NCBI RefSeq assembly: GCF_003852405.1 | Contig: NZ_QAJM01000007.1 | Coordinates: forward strand, 186,001 to 250,000 | DNA: 64,000 nucleotides | Direction of reading: 5' to 3' | From: Pseudomonas sp. KBW05 | GTDB taxonomy: Bacteria; Pseudomonadota; Gammaproteobacteria; Pseudomonadales; Pseudomonadaceae | In this document: positions 43,685-55,775 of the stretch, piece after piece | How positions within the stretch are numbered: position 1 is the stretch's first letter | Layout of the letters: every line of letters begins with the position of its first letter | Notes under the pieces: generated by a model | The model's input: the letters and a program-made list of their open reading frames with translations, nothing else | Told to the model about the DNA's origin: nothing | The model's database searches: none | Translations under genes and position numbers: made by a program

Positions 43685-43790
43685 TGTGGGAGCGGGCTTG
43701 CTCGCGAAAGCGGTGTGTCAGTCACCACATGTATTGGCTGACCTACCGCATTCGCGAGCAAGCCCGCTCCCACACAAGCCCGCTCCCACA
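43685..43790. repeat. REPIN with one duplicated outer arm
   Basis: An inverted REP pair (43685-43774) is followed immediately by a second truncated right arm, CAAGCCCGCTCCCACA (43775-43790). It lies between the convergent genes waaA and opmH. Confidence 0.92.
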
Positions 43791-43807
43791 TTGGGTTTAC
43801 AGTGTTA

Positions 43808-45247
43808 TCAATATCCAGGGCGGGCTTTTAGCTGCTCGGCGGCAGCTTTGGCCAGATCCGGCGGCAGGAAATCCCGATCCGGGTTGTAGTCCGCCTTCAG
43901 ATACCGCGCCAACTCCTGCAAATCCCCCGGGTTCAACGTCCCCGCCGCCTGCTTCAAGCGCAGGTTGTCGAGGATGTAGTCATACCGGCTGTTGTTATAG
44001 TTGCGCACCGACGAGTACAGCTGGCGCTGTGAATCCAGCACATCGACGATATTGCGCGTACCCACCTGATAGCCGATTTCCGTGGCTTCCACCGCGCTCT
44101 GGTTGGAGATGATCGACTGGCGGCGCGCCTGTACCTGTTCCACGTCGGTGTTCACCGCGCGGTGCAGGTTGCGCGTGTTTTCCACCACCTGGCGGCGCAG
44201 GCCTTCGCGTTGCTGCTCGGTCTGGTCCAGGCGTGAGTAGGATTCGCGCACTTGCGAGCTGGTCAGGCCGCCGCTGTACAGCGGGATGTTCAGGCGCAGG
44301 CCGACGGTGCGTTGTTCCACATCGCCCCGGTACGGCGTGCCGAAGGCATTCGGGTTGCTGAAACCGAGGGCGTCGTTGTCGCCTCTTTCGTACTGCGCCA
44401 CCGCGTCGAGGGTCGGCGCGTGGCCGGCCTTGCGTTGCTTGAGGGTTTCTTCGGCGGCAGTCACGGCGAAGTTGCTGGCCAGCAGGTTGAGGTTCTGGCG
44501 GCCGGCGGTGTCGACCCAGGACTTGGCGTCGTTCGGCAGCGGCGGCAGCACCGGCAGGCTGTGGACGATGCCCTGGATCGAGTTGTACTGGCGGTTGGTC
44601 AGGGTGATCAGCGCTTCAAACGCGTCCTCCACCTGGCGCTGGGCGAGGATGCGGTTGGCGCGGGCGGTGTCGTAGCTGGCCTGGGATTGCAGCACGTCGG
44701 TCTTGTCCGACAGGCCGACGTCGAAGCGTTCGTTGGATTGGTCCAACTGGCGCTTGAAGGCATTTTCTTCGGCCTTGGTGGAGGCCAGGTTGTCCTGGGC
44801 GCGCAGCACGGCGAAATAGTTTTCGGCGCTCTGCAGGATCAGGTTCTGTTCGGTGGCCGACAGTAGCAGGGCGGCCTGCTCGTTGACAGCTTCGGCGGCT
44901 TGCAGCTGGAACCAGCGGTCGGCGCGGAACAGCGGCTGGCTCAAGGTCGCGCGCCACGAATGCGCGTCACGGTTGGCGGTGCCGGCTGGCTGCGCGAGCT
45001 GGGTGCGCACGTTGTTGCTGTCGGCGCCGGCCGACAGGTTCGGCAGCAAGCCGGCGCGGGCCTGGGGCACCACTTCTTTTTGTGCGCCGTATTGGGCGCG
45101 GGCGGCAGCCAGGTCGGCGTTGTTGTTCACCGCTTCCTGGTAGACGCTGACCAAGTCAGTGTTGGCGGACAAGGGCGCTTCTGCTGCCCAAACCATTCCA
45201 TTGGTCGCACAAGACACGGCAAGAGCCAGTGAGAGTTTGCGCAGCAT
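43808..45247 (-). CDS. opmH: TolC-family outer-membrane channel (OpmH)
   Basis: A 479-residue outer-membrane efflux/secretion duct. The signal peptide ends MVWAAEA. Two OEP repeats (about 35-230 and 245-440) carry the long coiled-coil helices, with ENYFAVLRAQDNL and GYQVGTRNIVDVLDSQRQLYSSVRNYNNSRYDYI matching TolC. It forms a trimer working with ABC or RND pumps and type I secretion systems. Position upstream of and divergent from thiC matches PA4974 (OpmH) as I recall. No pump partner is encoded in the window. Confidence 0.92.
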   Translation of the reverse strand: MLRKLSLALAVSCATNGMVWAAEAPLSANTDLVSVYQEAVNNNADLAAARAQYGAQKEVVPQARAGLLPNLSAGADSNNVRTQLAQPAGTANRDAHSWRATLSQPLFRADRWFQLQAAEAVNEQAALLLSATEQNLILQSAENYFAVLRAQDNLASTKAEENAFKRQLDQSNERFDVGLSDKTDVLQSQASYDTARANRILAQRQVEDAFEALITLTNRQYNSIQGIVHSLPVLPPLPNDAKSWVDTAGRQNLNLLASNFAVTAAEETLKQRKAGHAPTLDAVAQYERGDNDALGFSNPNAFGTPYRGDVEQRTVGLRLNIPLYSGGLTSSQVRESYSRLDQTEQQREGLRRQVVENTRNLHRAVNTDVEQVQARRQSIISNQSAVEATEIGYQVGTRNIVDVLDSQRQLYSSVRNYNNSRYDYILDNLRLKQAAGTLNPGDLQELARYLKADYNPDRDFLPPDLAKAAAEQLKARPGY

Positions 45248-45446
45248 GAGGCGTTCCCTAGATTGAATATTACGGCGATAATTTAGCGCCCAAGGCTAAG
45301 GCTGGCCAATCCCGGCGTCAAGCCTTGAGGCAGTCCCCGAGTGTAGTGGCGCGATCACTGCACAACAATCCTGCAATTACGCCATTCATCATGCTGAATG
45401 CACCGCTATTGGCAATTTGCCCACGCCATGGTCTAGACTGGCCGCG

Positions 45447-45539
45447 TTCTTGTCGGGGTGCCTTGTTGGAAGGCTGAGATCGGTAAATACCGGATCCCGT
45501 TGAACCTGATCAGGTTAGCGCCTGCGTAGGGAACAAGAT
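45447..45539 (+). ncRNA. TPP riboswitch (THI element)
   Basis: The aptamer shows all core elements: P1 arms TTCTTGT and ACAAGA, GGGGTGCC, the invariant GGCTGAGAT at 45472-45480, ACCGGATCCCGTTGAACCTGATC and the CTGCGTAGGGAA junction. It lies 163 nt before thiC, and the leader between them contains a 9-bp hairpin (45581-45601). TPP binding should repress thiC, probably by sequestering translation since no U-run terminator is visible. Confidence 0.96.
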
Positions 45540-45683
45540 TTCTCGTCACCCGGCGAGTCCTCTTGTGCTTCGTCCGGGATGCTGTTCGACAATCGAACAG
45601 CCCTCGTGCGCCAAGCACAGCACTGGTTTCAGTGCGTCCATCCGTCACAGGTTCGCTCCGACAAAAATCCACCGCCTGGATAG

Positions 45684-47591
<1,908 letters not shown>

Positions 47592-47620
47592 TCCGGGATT
47601 GTTGGAGGCTGTGCCGGCCT

Positions 47621-47690
47621 CTTCGCGAGCAAGCCCGCTCCCACATTTGGAATGCATTTCAAATGTGGGAGCGGGCTTGCTCGCGAATGC
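47621..47690. repeat. Inverted REP pair in tail-to-tail order
   Basis: The right arm (GCGAGCAAGCCCGCTCCCACA) precedes the left arm, the reverse of the other copies, with a palindromic AAATG-type junction (TTTGGAATGCATTTCAAA). It lies between thiC and cytX. Confidence 0.92.
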
Positions 47691-47729
47691 AATCTCCCAA
47701 ACAACACATGTTCCTCAGAGATAACATCC

Positions 47730-49019
47730 TTGAGCATTCAACCGAGTACCTACTCCCCTGATACCGCAGTGCCGAGCGACAAAAGAGTCTTCGGCGCCCG
47801 CGACCTGTTCTCCCTGTGGTTCTCCCTCGGCATCGGCCTGATGGTCCTGCAAACCGGCGCCTTGCTCGCGCCGGGCCTGGGCTTGTCCGGTTCGCTGCTG
47901 GCGATCTTCCTCGGCACCCTGGTCGGCGTGTTGCTGCTGGCCGCCGTCGGCGTGATCGGCAGTGACACCGGCCTGTCCGCCATGGCCGCCCTCAAACTCA
48001 GCCTCGGCGCCAAAGGCGCGAGCCTGCCGGCGCTGCTCAACCTGCTGCAGCTGATCGGTTGGGGCTCGTTCGAAATCATCGTGATGCGCGACGCCGCCAG
48101 CCTGTTGGGCACGCGGGCGTTCAGCGATGGCAGCCTGCTGGCCAGTCCGTTGCTGTGGACGCTGTTCTTCGGTGGTTTGGCGACCTTGCTGGCCGTGAGT
48201 GGCCCGCTGACCTTCGTGCGCCAGATCCTGCGCAAATGGGGCATCTGGCTGCTGCTCGCCGCCTGTCTGTGGCTGACCTGGAACCTGTTTGCCAAGGCTG
48301 ACCTTGCCGCCCTCTGGGTCCAGGCCGGTGACGGTTCGCTGCCGTTTGCGGTGGGTTTCGACATTGCCATCGCCATGCCATTGTCGTGGCTGCCGCTGAT
48401 CGCCGATTACTCACGGTTCGGCAAGCGCGCCAAGAGCGTGTTCGGCGGCACGGCGCTGGGGTTCTTTATCGGTAATTTCTGGCTGATGAGCCTGGGCGTG
48501 GCCTACACCCTGGCGTTTGCGCCAAGTGGTGAAGTGAATGCGCTGCTGCTGGCGCTGGCCGGTGCGGGGCTGGGGATTCCGCTGTTGTTGATCCTGTTGG
48601 ATGAGTCGGAAAACGCCTTTGCCGATATTCACTCGGCGGCGGTGTCCAGCGGCATCCTGTTGCGCTTGAAGGTCGAGCATCTAGCCCTTGCAATAGGCGT
48701 GATCTGTACGCTGATCGCCTGCTTTGCGCCGTTGGCCCAGTACCAGAACTTCCTGCTGCTGATCGGTTCGGTGTTCGCGCCGCTGTTTGGCGTGGTGCTG
48801 GTGGATCATTTCATCCTGCGCCGCCGTGGCCAGGGCGTGGTCGCCGTGTTGCGCTGGCCGGCGCTGGTGGCCTGGCTGGGGGGCATCGGTACTTACCATC
48901 TGCTGGCCAATCTGTACCCGGATGTCGGCGCGACCCTGCCGGCGCTGGTGCTGGCAGGGCTGTTGCAGCTTATTCTCGGTCGCGCCTTCAGCGGCGCGCG
49001 GGCACCAGTTCAGGCTTGA
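47730..49019 (+). CDS. cytX: Putative hydroxymethylpyrimidine permease CytX
   Basis: A 429-residue member of the NCS1/cytosine permease family with about 12 transmembrane helices. RVFGARDLFSLWFSLGIGLMVLQTGALL opens the transporter domain, and FDIAIAMPLSWLPLIADYSRFGK is a family signature. I choose TTG at 47730 (LSIQPSTYSP), with AGAG upstream; earlier in-frame codons are REP sequence. The thiC neighbour supports HMP as substrate. The 3' end overlaps the convergent lipoprotein gene by 32 bp. Confidence 0.88.
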   Translation: MSIQPSTYSPDTAVPSDKRVFGARDLFSLWFSLGIGLMVLQTGALLAPGLGLSGSLLAIFLGTLVGVLLLAAVGVIGSDTGLSAMAALKLSLGAKGASLPALLNLLQLIGWGSFEIIVMRDAASLLGTRAFSDGSLLASPLLWTLFFGGLATLLAVSGPLTFVRQILRKWGIWLLLAACLWLTWNLFAKADLAALWVQAGDGSLPFAVGFDIAIAMPLSWLPLIADYSRFGKRAKSVFGGTALGFFIGNFWLMSLGVAYTLAFAPSGEVNALLLALAGAGLGIPLLLILLDESENAFADIHSAAVSSGILLRLKVEHLALAIGVICTLIACFAPLAQYQNFLLLIGSVFAPLFGVVLVDHFILRRRGQGVVAVLRWPALVAWLGGIGTYHLLANLYPDVGATLPALVLAGLLQLILGRAFSGARAPVQA

Positions 49020-49725
49020 GAATGCCTTCCAGGCGCGAGTAGGGAATCTGCAGCTCGACGTGGCCCAGGGCGTACGGTGCGATGGTGGTGGTGGGGTATT
49101 TGAGGATCACGCCACCATAGGTCAGCGCCACGTTCGGGGTTTTCTGGAAGGGGTAGGTCTTCACGAACTCCGGCTCCAGGCTCAGGCGGGTGCTGATCAG
49201 CCAGCTGTTGTGAGCGACCTGGGCAGCTTTCCAAAAGGCGTCTTCCTTGCCGGGCAGCAGCATGTCGGTCAGCGACAGGGCTTTTTGCTGCTGGCGCGAA
49301 TAGTTGATGAACGCGCGGCCCGGCTCGCCGTGGGTGGCGCCCTGGTCCAGGTAGCTGGACAGCTCGATGATCACCAAGCCGTCATGCTGCTCGCGTACCT
49401 TGGCCTGCAAGTACATGCTGTTGCGCGGCGCGGTGCTGCGCAGGAACTGCTCGCTGTACGTCGCCAGGCTAGTGGGCAGCGGGTCGGCCTGGGTCATTTC
49501 CAGCAGGCGCTGTTCGATCAAGGCATCCAGCTTGGGCTCCTTGGCGAAGTGCACGGTGTCGATATTCACCAGCGGGCAGTCGGCGCTGGCGCAACCCGGC
49601 TTGCTTTGCTCGGTGGCGTCGCGGGTGGCTTCCAGCGGCGTGCGCCAGCTCGGTTGAAACAGGCTTTGGCAGGCACCCAGGGTCAGTGCAATGCAGGCCA
49701 CGGAGGCGATTTTTAAAAGCGACAT
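48988..49725 (-). CDS. RsiV/DUF3298-like lipoprotein
   Basis: A 245-residue lipoprotein. The lipobox is LTLGAC (Cys at about residue 19). The body fits the DUF3298/RsiV-type C-terminal domain: LVIIELSSYLDQGATHGEPGRAFINYSRQQQKALSLTDML, and near the end TYGGVILKYPTTTIAPYALGHVELQIPY. Its function is unknown; in other bacteria this domain binds lysozyme (RsiV), which should not be transferred automatically. It is convergent with cytX. Confidence 0.78.
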   Translation of the reverse strand: MSLLKIASVACIALTLGACQSLFQPSWRTPLEATRDATEQSKPGCASADCPLVNIDTVHFAKEPKLDALIEQRLLEMTQADPLPTSLATYSEQFLRSTAPRNSMYLQAKVREQHDGLVIIELSSYLDQGATHGEPGRAFINYSRQQQKALSLTDMLLPGKEDAFWKAAQVAHNSWLISTRLSLEPEFVKTYPFQKTPNVALTYGGVILKYPTTTIAPYALGHVELQIPYSRLEGILKPELVPARR

Positions 49726-49810
49726 GGATGTCCTTCGTCTAACGATAAGAGCGAAATGGTGCAGCTTCGACTACCGGCAGGGCAGTCAGTTCGCCACTAA
49801 GCTGATTAGA

Positions 49811-49866
49811 GGGGCGTTCTCAATTAGTTTCCCCGGCGCGACGGGGAAACTAATTGAGAGCGCCCC
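49811..49866. repeat. 24-bp near-perfect inverted repeat
   Basis: The left arm 49811-49834 (GGGGCGTTCTCAATTAG...) and right arm 49843-49866 pair over 24 bp with one G-T type mismatch and an 8-nt loop. No T-run follows on either strand. It is unrelated to the REP family. It lies in the 248-nt gap between the lipoprotein gene and nudF. Confidence 0.85.
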
Positions 49867-49973
49867 CCTGAGTTTGACGTTCGCCGTCTATCCCGGCAAC
49901 CGGAAAGGGGCTGCACCAACCGCTGCGAGCGCGTTAGGATGGCGCGAATTGCACAGGCTTAACGAGGAAGGGT

Positions 49974-50591
49974 ATGACGGACATTGCGAAATCGACGCCG
50001 AGCAAGATCGAGATTGTGAAGGAGGAAACCGTTTTCAAAGGTTTCTACCAACTCGATCGCCTGCAACTGCGCCACGAGAAATTCGACGGCGGCATGAGCC
50101 GGGAGATCAATCGCGAAGTCTTCGTTCGTCATGATGCCGTGTGTGTATTGCCCTACGACCCACAACGTGACGAAGTGGTCTTGAACGAGCAGTTCCGCAT
50201 CGGTGCCATGGGCCGTACCGACAACCCGTGGCTGATCGAAATGGTCGCCGGCCTGATCGACAAGGACGAGCAGCCGGAGGAGGTTGCACACCGTGAGGCC
50301 GAGGAGGAAGCTGGGCTGACCTTCTCCGCGTTGTGGCCGATCACCAAGTATTTCCCATCGCCCGGCGGCAGTACCGAATTTGTCCACTTGTACCTGGGCC
50401 GCTGCGACAGCACAGGCGTAGGTGGCGTCCATGGATTGGAAGAAGAGGCAGAAGATATCCGCGTCACCACCTGGGCCTTCGAAGATGCCCTGCAAGCGGT
50501 GCGCGACGGCAAGATTTCCAACGCAGCCAGCATTATCGCCCTGCAATGGCTTGCGCTTAATCGCGCGGAAGTGAGGGGGTTATGGCAGTAA
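49974..50591 (+). CDS. nudF: ADP-ribose pyrophosphatase NudF/AspP
   Basis: A 205-residue Nudix hydrolase that cleaves ADP-ribose and related ADP-sugars to AMP and sugar phosphate. The Nudix box GX5EX7REUXEEXGU is intact as GLIDKDE followed by QPEEVAHREAEEEAGL (about 94-116), and YFPSPGGSTEFVHLYLG is the downstream ADP-ribose pyrophosphatase signature. AGGAAGGG lies upstream of the ATG. It overlaps the DUF1249 gene by 10 nt. Confidence 0.94.
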   Translation: MTDIAKSTPSKIEIVKEETVFKGFYQLDRLQLRHEKFDGGMSREINREVFVRHDAVCVLPYDPQRDEVVLNEQFRIGAMGRTDNPWLIEMVAGLIDKDEQPEEVAHREAEEEAGLTFSALWPITKYFPSPGGSTEFVHLYLGRCDSTGVGGVHGLEEEAEDIRVTTWAFEDALQAVRDGKISNAASIIALQWLALNRAEVRGLWQ

Positions 50592-51031
50592 AGGCACGGG
50601 AACGTTACCGGGTTGACCTGATCGGGCTGCAAGCGGCCTGTGAGGCCAACTATGCGCGGCTGATGCGTCTGCTCCCCGATATGCGCCACGCCCCGGCGGC
50701 GCGGCGCATCGGCGTGACCCATGGCGACCAGATGCTCGGTGTGTTGACCCTGGAAGTCATCGTCAACTGCCCGTACACCACCACCCTGCGCGTGCGCCAG
50801 GAACACAGCCTGCCATGGCTGCCGGTGCCGCAACTGGAAGTGCAGGTGTACCACGACGCCCGCATGGCCGAAGTGATCAGCGCCGAACATGCGCGGCGCT
50901 TTCGCAGCATCTATCCTTACCCGAATGTGTTCATGCACCAGCCCGATGAGAAAGCACAGCTCAATGTGTTCCTCGGTGAATGGTTGAGTCACTGCCTGGC
51001 CCTGGGCCATGAGTTCGAAGCGGTGCGGTAG
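50582..51031 (+). CDS. DUF1249 (YqiB-like) protein
   Basis: A 149-residue cytoplasmic protein of the DUF1249 family, recognisable by YRVDLIGLQAACEANYARLMRLLP, VHDARMAEV-type YHDARMAEVISAEHARRF and YPYPNVFMHQPDEKAQLN. Its function is unknown. It sits between nudF and cpdA, the conserved order in gamma-proteobacteria, and is translationally coupled to nudF. Confidence 0.88.
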   Translation: MAVKARERYRVDLIGLQAACEANYARLMRLLPDMRHAPAARRIGVTHGDQMLGVLTLEVIVNCPYTTTLRVRQEHSLPWLPVPQLEVQVYHDARMAEVISAEHARRFRSIYPYPNVFMHQPDEKAQLNVFLGEWLSHCLALGHEFEAVR

Positions 51032-51129
51032 ATGTGAACTGCGTCTGCTTCCTTGGGTTTCCTCTTTGTGTCCTGCCCCAGCATAATCGCGCTATTCGTC
51101 CATTCCTGTGATTGCCCTGGGAGAGCGCC

Positions 51130-51945
51130 TTGCCGAGCGTAGCCACCGTGAACCCCGATGCACCCGCGTTGCTGGTGCAACTGTCCGACAGCCACCTGTT
51201 TGCCGAGGCCGACGGCGCGTTGCTGGGCATGAACACCCGCGAAAGCCTGCAACGGGTGATCGAACTGGTGCGCGTGCAGCAGCCGCGAATCGACTTGATG
51301 CTGGCCACGGGGGACCTGTCCCAGGACGGTACACTGGAGTCCTACCAGCAATTTCGCGACATGACCCGGCAGATCGACGCCCCCGCGCGCTGGATTCCCG
51401 GCAATCACGACGAGCCCCAGATCATGGCCCACGCCGCCATGCGCAGTGATTTGCTGGAGCCGGTGGTCGATATCGGCAACTGGCGCGTCACCCTGCTGGA
51501 TTCTGCCGTGCCGGGCTCGGTGCCGGGTTACCTGCAAGACCAGCAACTGCAATTGCTCGCCCAGGCCCTGAGCGAAGCGCCGAGCCGCCATCACCTGGTG
51601 TGTTTCCACCATCATCCGGTGTCCATCGGCTGTGCCTGGATGGAGCCCATCGGCCTGCGTAATCCCGACGCGCTGTTTGCCGTGCTGGATCGCTTCCCGC
51701 AGGTCCGGGCGGTGCTCTGGGGGCACGTACACCAGGAAATCGACCGCGAGCGCAACGGCGTGCGGCTGCTGGCCTCGCCGTCCACCTGCATCCAGTTCGC
51801 GCCGGGCAGCGAGGATTTCCAGGTCAGCGAACAGGCACCGGGGTATCGCTGGTTGCGCTTGCATGCCGACGGGCGGTTGGAGACGGGTGTGGAGCGGGTC
51901 CAGGACTTCGAATTTACGGTGGATTACGGCAGCAACGGCTATTAA
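51130..51945 (+). CDS. cpdA: 3',5'-cyclic-AMP phosphodiesterase CpdA
   Basis: A 271-residue metallophosphoesterase that lowers cAMP and so damps Vfr/CRP signalling. The metal-binding motifs run in order: LSDSHLF, TGDLSQDG, PGNHDE, FHHHPV and WGHVHQE. I start at the TTG at 51130 (LPSVATVNPD), which has GGGAGAG five bases upstream; a TTG at 51112 would add six residues. It is downstream of DUF1249 and upstream of the yqiA-type gene. Confidence 0.93.
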   Translation: MPSVATVNPDAPALLVQLSDSHLFAEADGALLGMNTRESLQRVIELVRVQQPRIDLMLATGDLSQDGTLESYQQFRDMTRQIDAPARWIPGNHDEPQIMAHAAMRSDLLEPVVDIGNWRVTLLDSAVPGSVPGYLQDQQLQLLAQALSEAPSRHHLVCFHHHPVSIGCAWMEPIGLRNPDALFAVLDRFPQVRAVLWGHVHQEIDRERNGVRLLASPSTCIQFAPGSEDFQVSEQAPGYRWLRLHADGRLETGVERVQDFEFTVDYGSNGY

Positions 51946-51968
51946 ACGCTGCAAACGCTGATCAAAAA

Positions 51969-52057
51969 TGTGGGAGCGGGCTTGCTCGCGAATGCGGTGT
52001 GTCAGTACCAGATGCAGTGACTGACACTCCGCATTCGCGAGCAAGCCCGCTCCCACA
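51969..52057. repeat. REPIN
   Basis: An inverted REP pair lies 24 nt after cpdA, between two co-directional genes. Confidence 0.95.
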
Positions 52058-52151
52058 TGGGTTCTTCGGTGTCCTGTGGATTGAGGTCATCACACAGGGC
52101 CGCTATCCCTGTAAACTGCGCCTCTTTGGCCCACGTCATGGAGAGCCCGGC

Positions 52152-52760
52152 ATGTCCGCTTCGATCCTGTATATCCACGGTTTCAACAGTGCGCCGGCGT
52201 CCAACAAGGCCAGCCAGTTGATCCGTGTGATGGATGCCCTCGGCCTGGCCGACCAGCTGCGCGTGCCGGCCCTGCATCACCACCCGCGTCAGGCAATTCC
52301 CCAACTGGAAGCGGCGATCGCTGAACTGGGGCGCCCGCTGCTGGTCGGCAGCTCACTCGGCGGCTACTATGCAACCCATCTTGCCGAGCGCCATGGCCTC
52401 AAGGCGCTGCTGGTCAACCCAGCGGTCAGCCCCCATCGGATGTTCGACGGTTACCTGGGCACCCAGAAGAACCTCTACACCGATGAAACCTGGGAATTGA
52501 CCCACGACCACGTCACGGCCCTGGCCGAGCTGGAAGTGGCGGCGCCCCAGGACGCCGGGCGTTATCAGGTGTGGTTGCAAACCGGCGATGAAACGCTGGA
52601 TTATCGCCTCGCCCAGCAGTATTACCGGGCCTGTGCCTTGCGCATCCAGGCCGGTGGCGACCATGGTTATCAGGGGTTCGCCCAGCAACTGCCGGCGCTC
52701 TTGAGTTTTGCCGGCATTGGCGCAGATCAGTATCAATCCTTCGATTTTTCGTCACTGTAA
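52152..52760 (+). CDS. YqiA-type alpha/beta-hydrolase (esterase)
   Basis: A 202-residue hydrolase of the YqiA/UPF0227 family. ILYIHGFNSAP forms the oxyanion region, GSSLGGYYAT (about 70-79) carries the nucleophilic Ser, and GGDHGYQGF near the C-terminus holds the catalytic His. The ATG at 52152 has GGAGAG upstream; codons before it are REP-derived. Its place just before parE is conserved in gamma-proteobacteria. The substrate is unknown. Confidence 0.87.
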   Translation: MSASILYIHGFNSAPASNKASQLIRVMDALGLADQLRVPALHHHPRQAIPQLEAAIAELGRPLLVGSSLGGYYATHLAERHGLKALLVNPAVSPHRMFDGYLGTQKNLYTDETWELTHDHVTALAELEVAAPQDAGRYQVWLQTGDETLDYRLAQQYYRACALRIQAGGDHGYQGFAQQLPALLSFAGIGADQYQSFDFSSL

Positions 52761-52781
52761 AAATCGCAGGTCACTTTTTAA

Positions 52782-54709
<1,928 letters not shown>

Positions 54710-54710
<1 letters not shown>

Positions 54711-55705
54711 TGCGCACAGGCTTCGCCCTGGCGATCCTGATGTGGAGCGGGCTGGTGGCTACCTCGGTAGCGGCCGCGCCCGTGGCTGAGCTGAAACTCG
54801 TCTCCGAACACCCGGTGGACGGCATGCGCGGCGGCAATCTGTCGGGCCTGGCCTTGTGTGGCAAGGAGTTGTGGACGGTTTCCGACCGTGATGACGACCA
54901 GATCTATCGCCTGGATATCAGCGCGTCGACCTGGCAGGCCGAAACGGTGAAGATCGACGTGCCGCCGGTGCCGGAGTCCGGCTTGCCTTGGGGGTTGCGT
55001 TCGCGCACCAAGGCCGCTTCGTTCATTCGCGGTGGCGACCTGGATTTTGAAGGCATCAGCTGCGATGCCGCGGGTAACCGCTATATCGTCAGCGAAGCGC
55101 ATGCGGCGGTGCTGCACGTGCCGGTGAACGGTGCGCCCGAGTGGTTGAAGATTGCCCCAGGCATGGTGCGTGAAGCGCGGGCCAGCGGCATGTTGCTGCA
55201 CTTCAATGCGTTGTTTGAAGGGCTGGCGATCAATCCCGAAAGCAATCAGATTTGGCTGGCAGCCGAGCGCGAAAGGCGCGGCCTAATCTCGATCAAGCGT
55301 GGGCAAAGCGTGTGGGATTGCGACGGTCCGTGTGTATTGCTCAGCGAAGCCGGCCAGGAAGTGCAGCCAGCCAAGTTCACCAATGCCAAGGCCGTGTCCA
55401 AGGACTTTGCCGACCTGGCGCTGTTCAACGGCAAGCTGTTTACCCTGGAGCGCAATGCGTTCCAGATTTGCCGGCGCGATGCGATCACGGCCAAGGTCGA
55501 GCTGTGCTGGTCGTTTGCCGACGAGACCCTGACGCCTGAGCGGCGCTATCCTCAGGCCTATGGCCTGGCCGAAGCCCTGGTGGTGGACGCAGACGGTGCC
55601 TGGCTGGGCATCGACAACAACTTCGGCCCCCGTGCCGATGGTGAAAAACGCCCGGTGGTCTATCGTTTCGCCGCCCCGGCCGGTGGCTGGAGTGCCCAGC
55701 CATGA
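54710..55705 (+). CDS. Esterase-like phytase-domain protein, exported
   Basis: A 331-residue protein with a cleavable signal peptide (ALAILMWSGLVATSVAAAP), so it is periplasmic or secreted. The body is a beta-propeller of the esterase-like phytase domain: GGNLSGLALCGKELWTVSDRDDDQIY, GGDLDFEGISC, FEGLAINPESNQIWLAAERER and DGAWLGIDNNFG. Its enzymatic activity is untested. It overlaps parE by one base and lies 70 nt before parC, so an unrelated envelope protein is co-transcribed with topoisomerase IV. Confidence 0.82.
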
Positions 55706-55775
55706 ACCCTGAATTTTTTGAATTGACCCGGCGCCGCGGCATTTCCGCCGCGCCTTACCCAATGATGAGGCCCGC

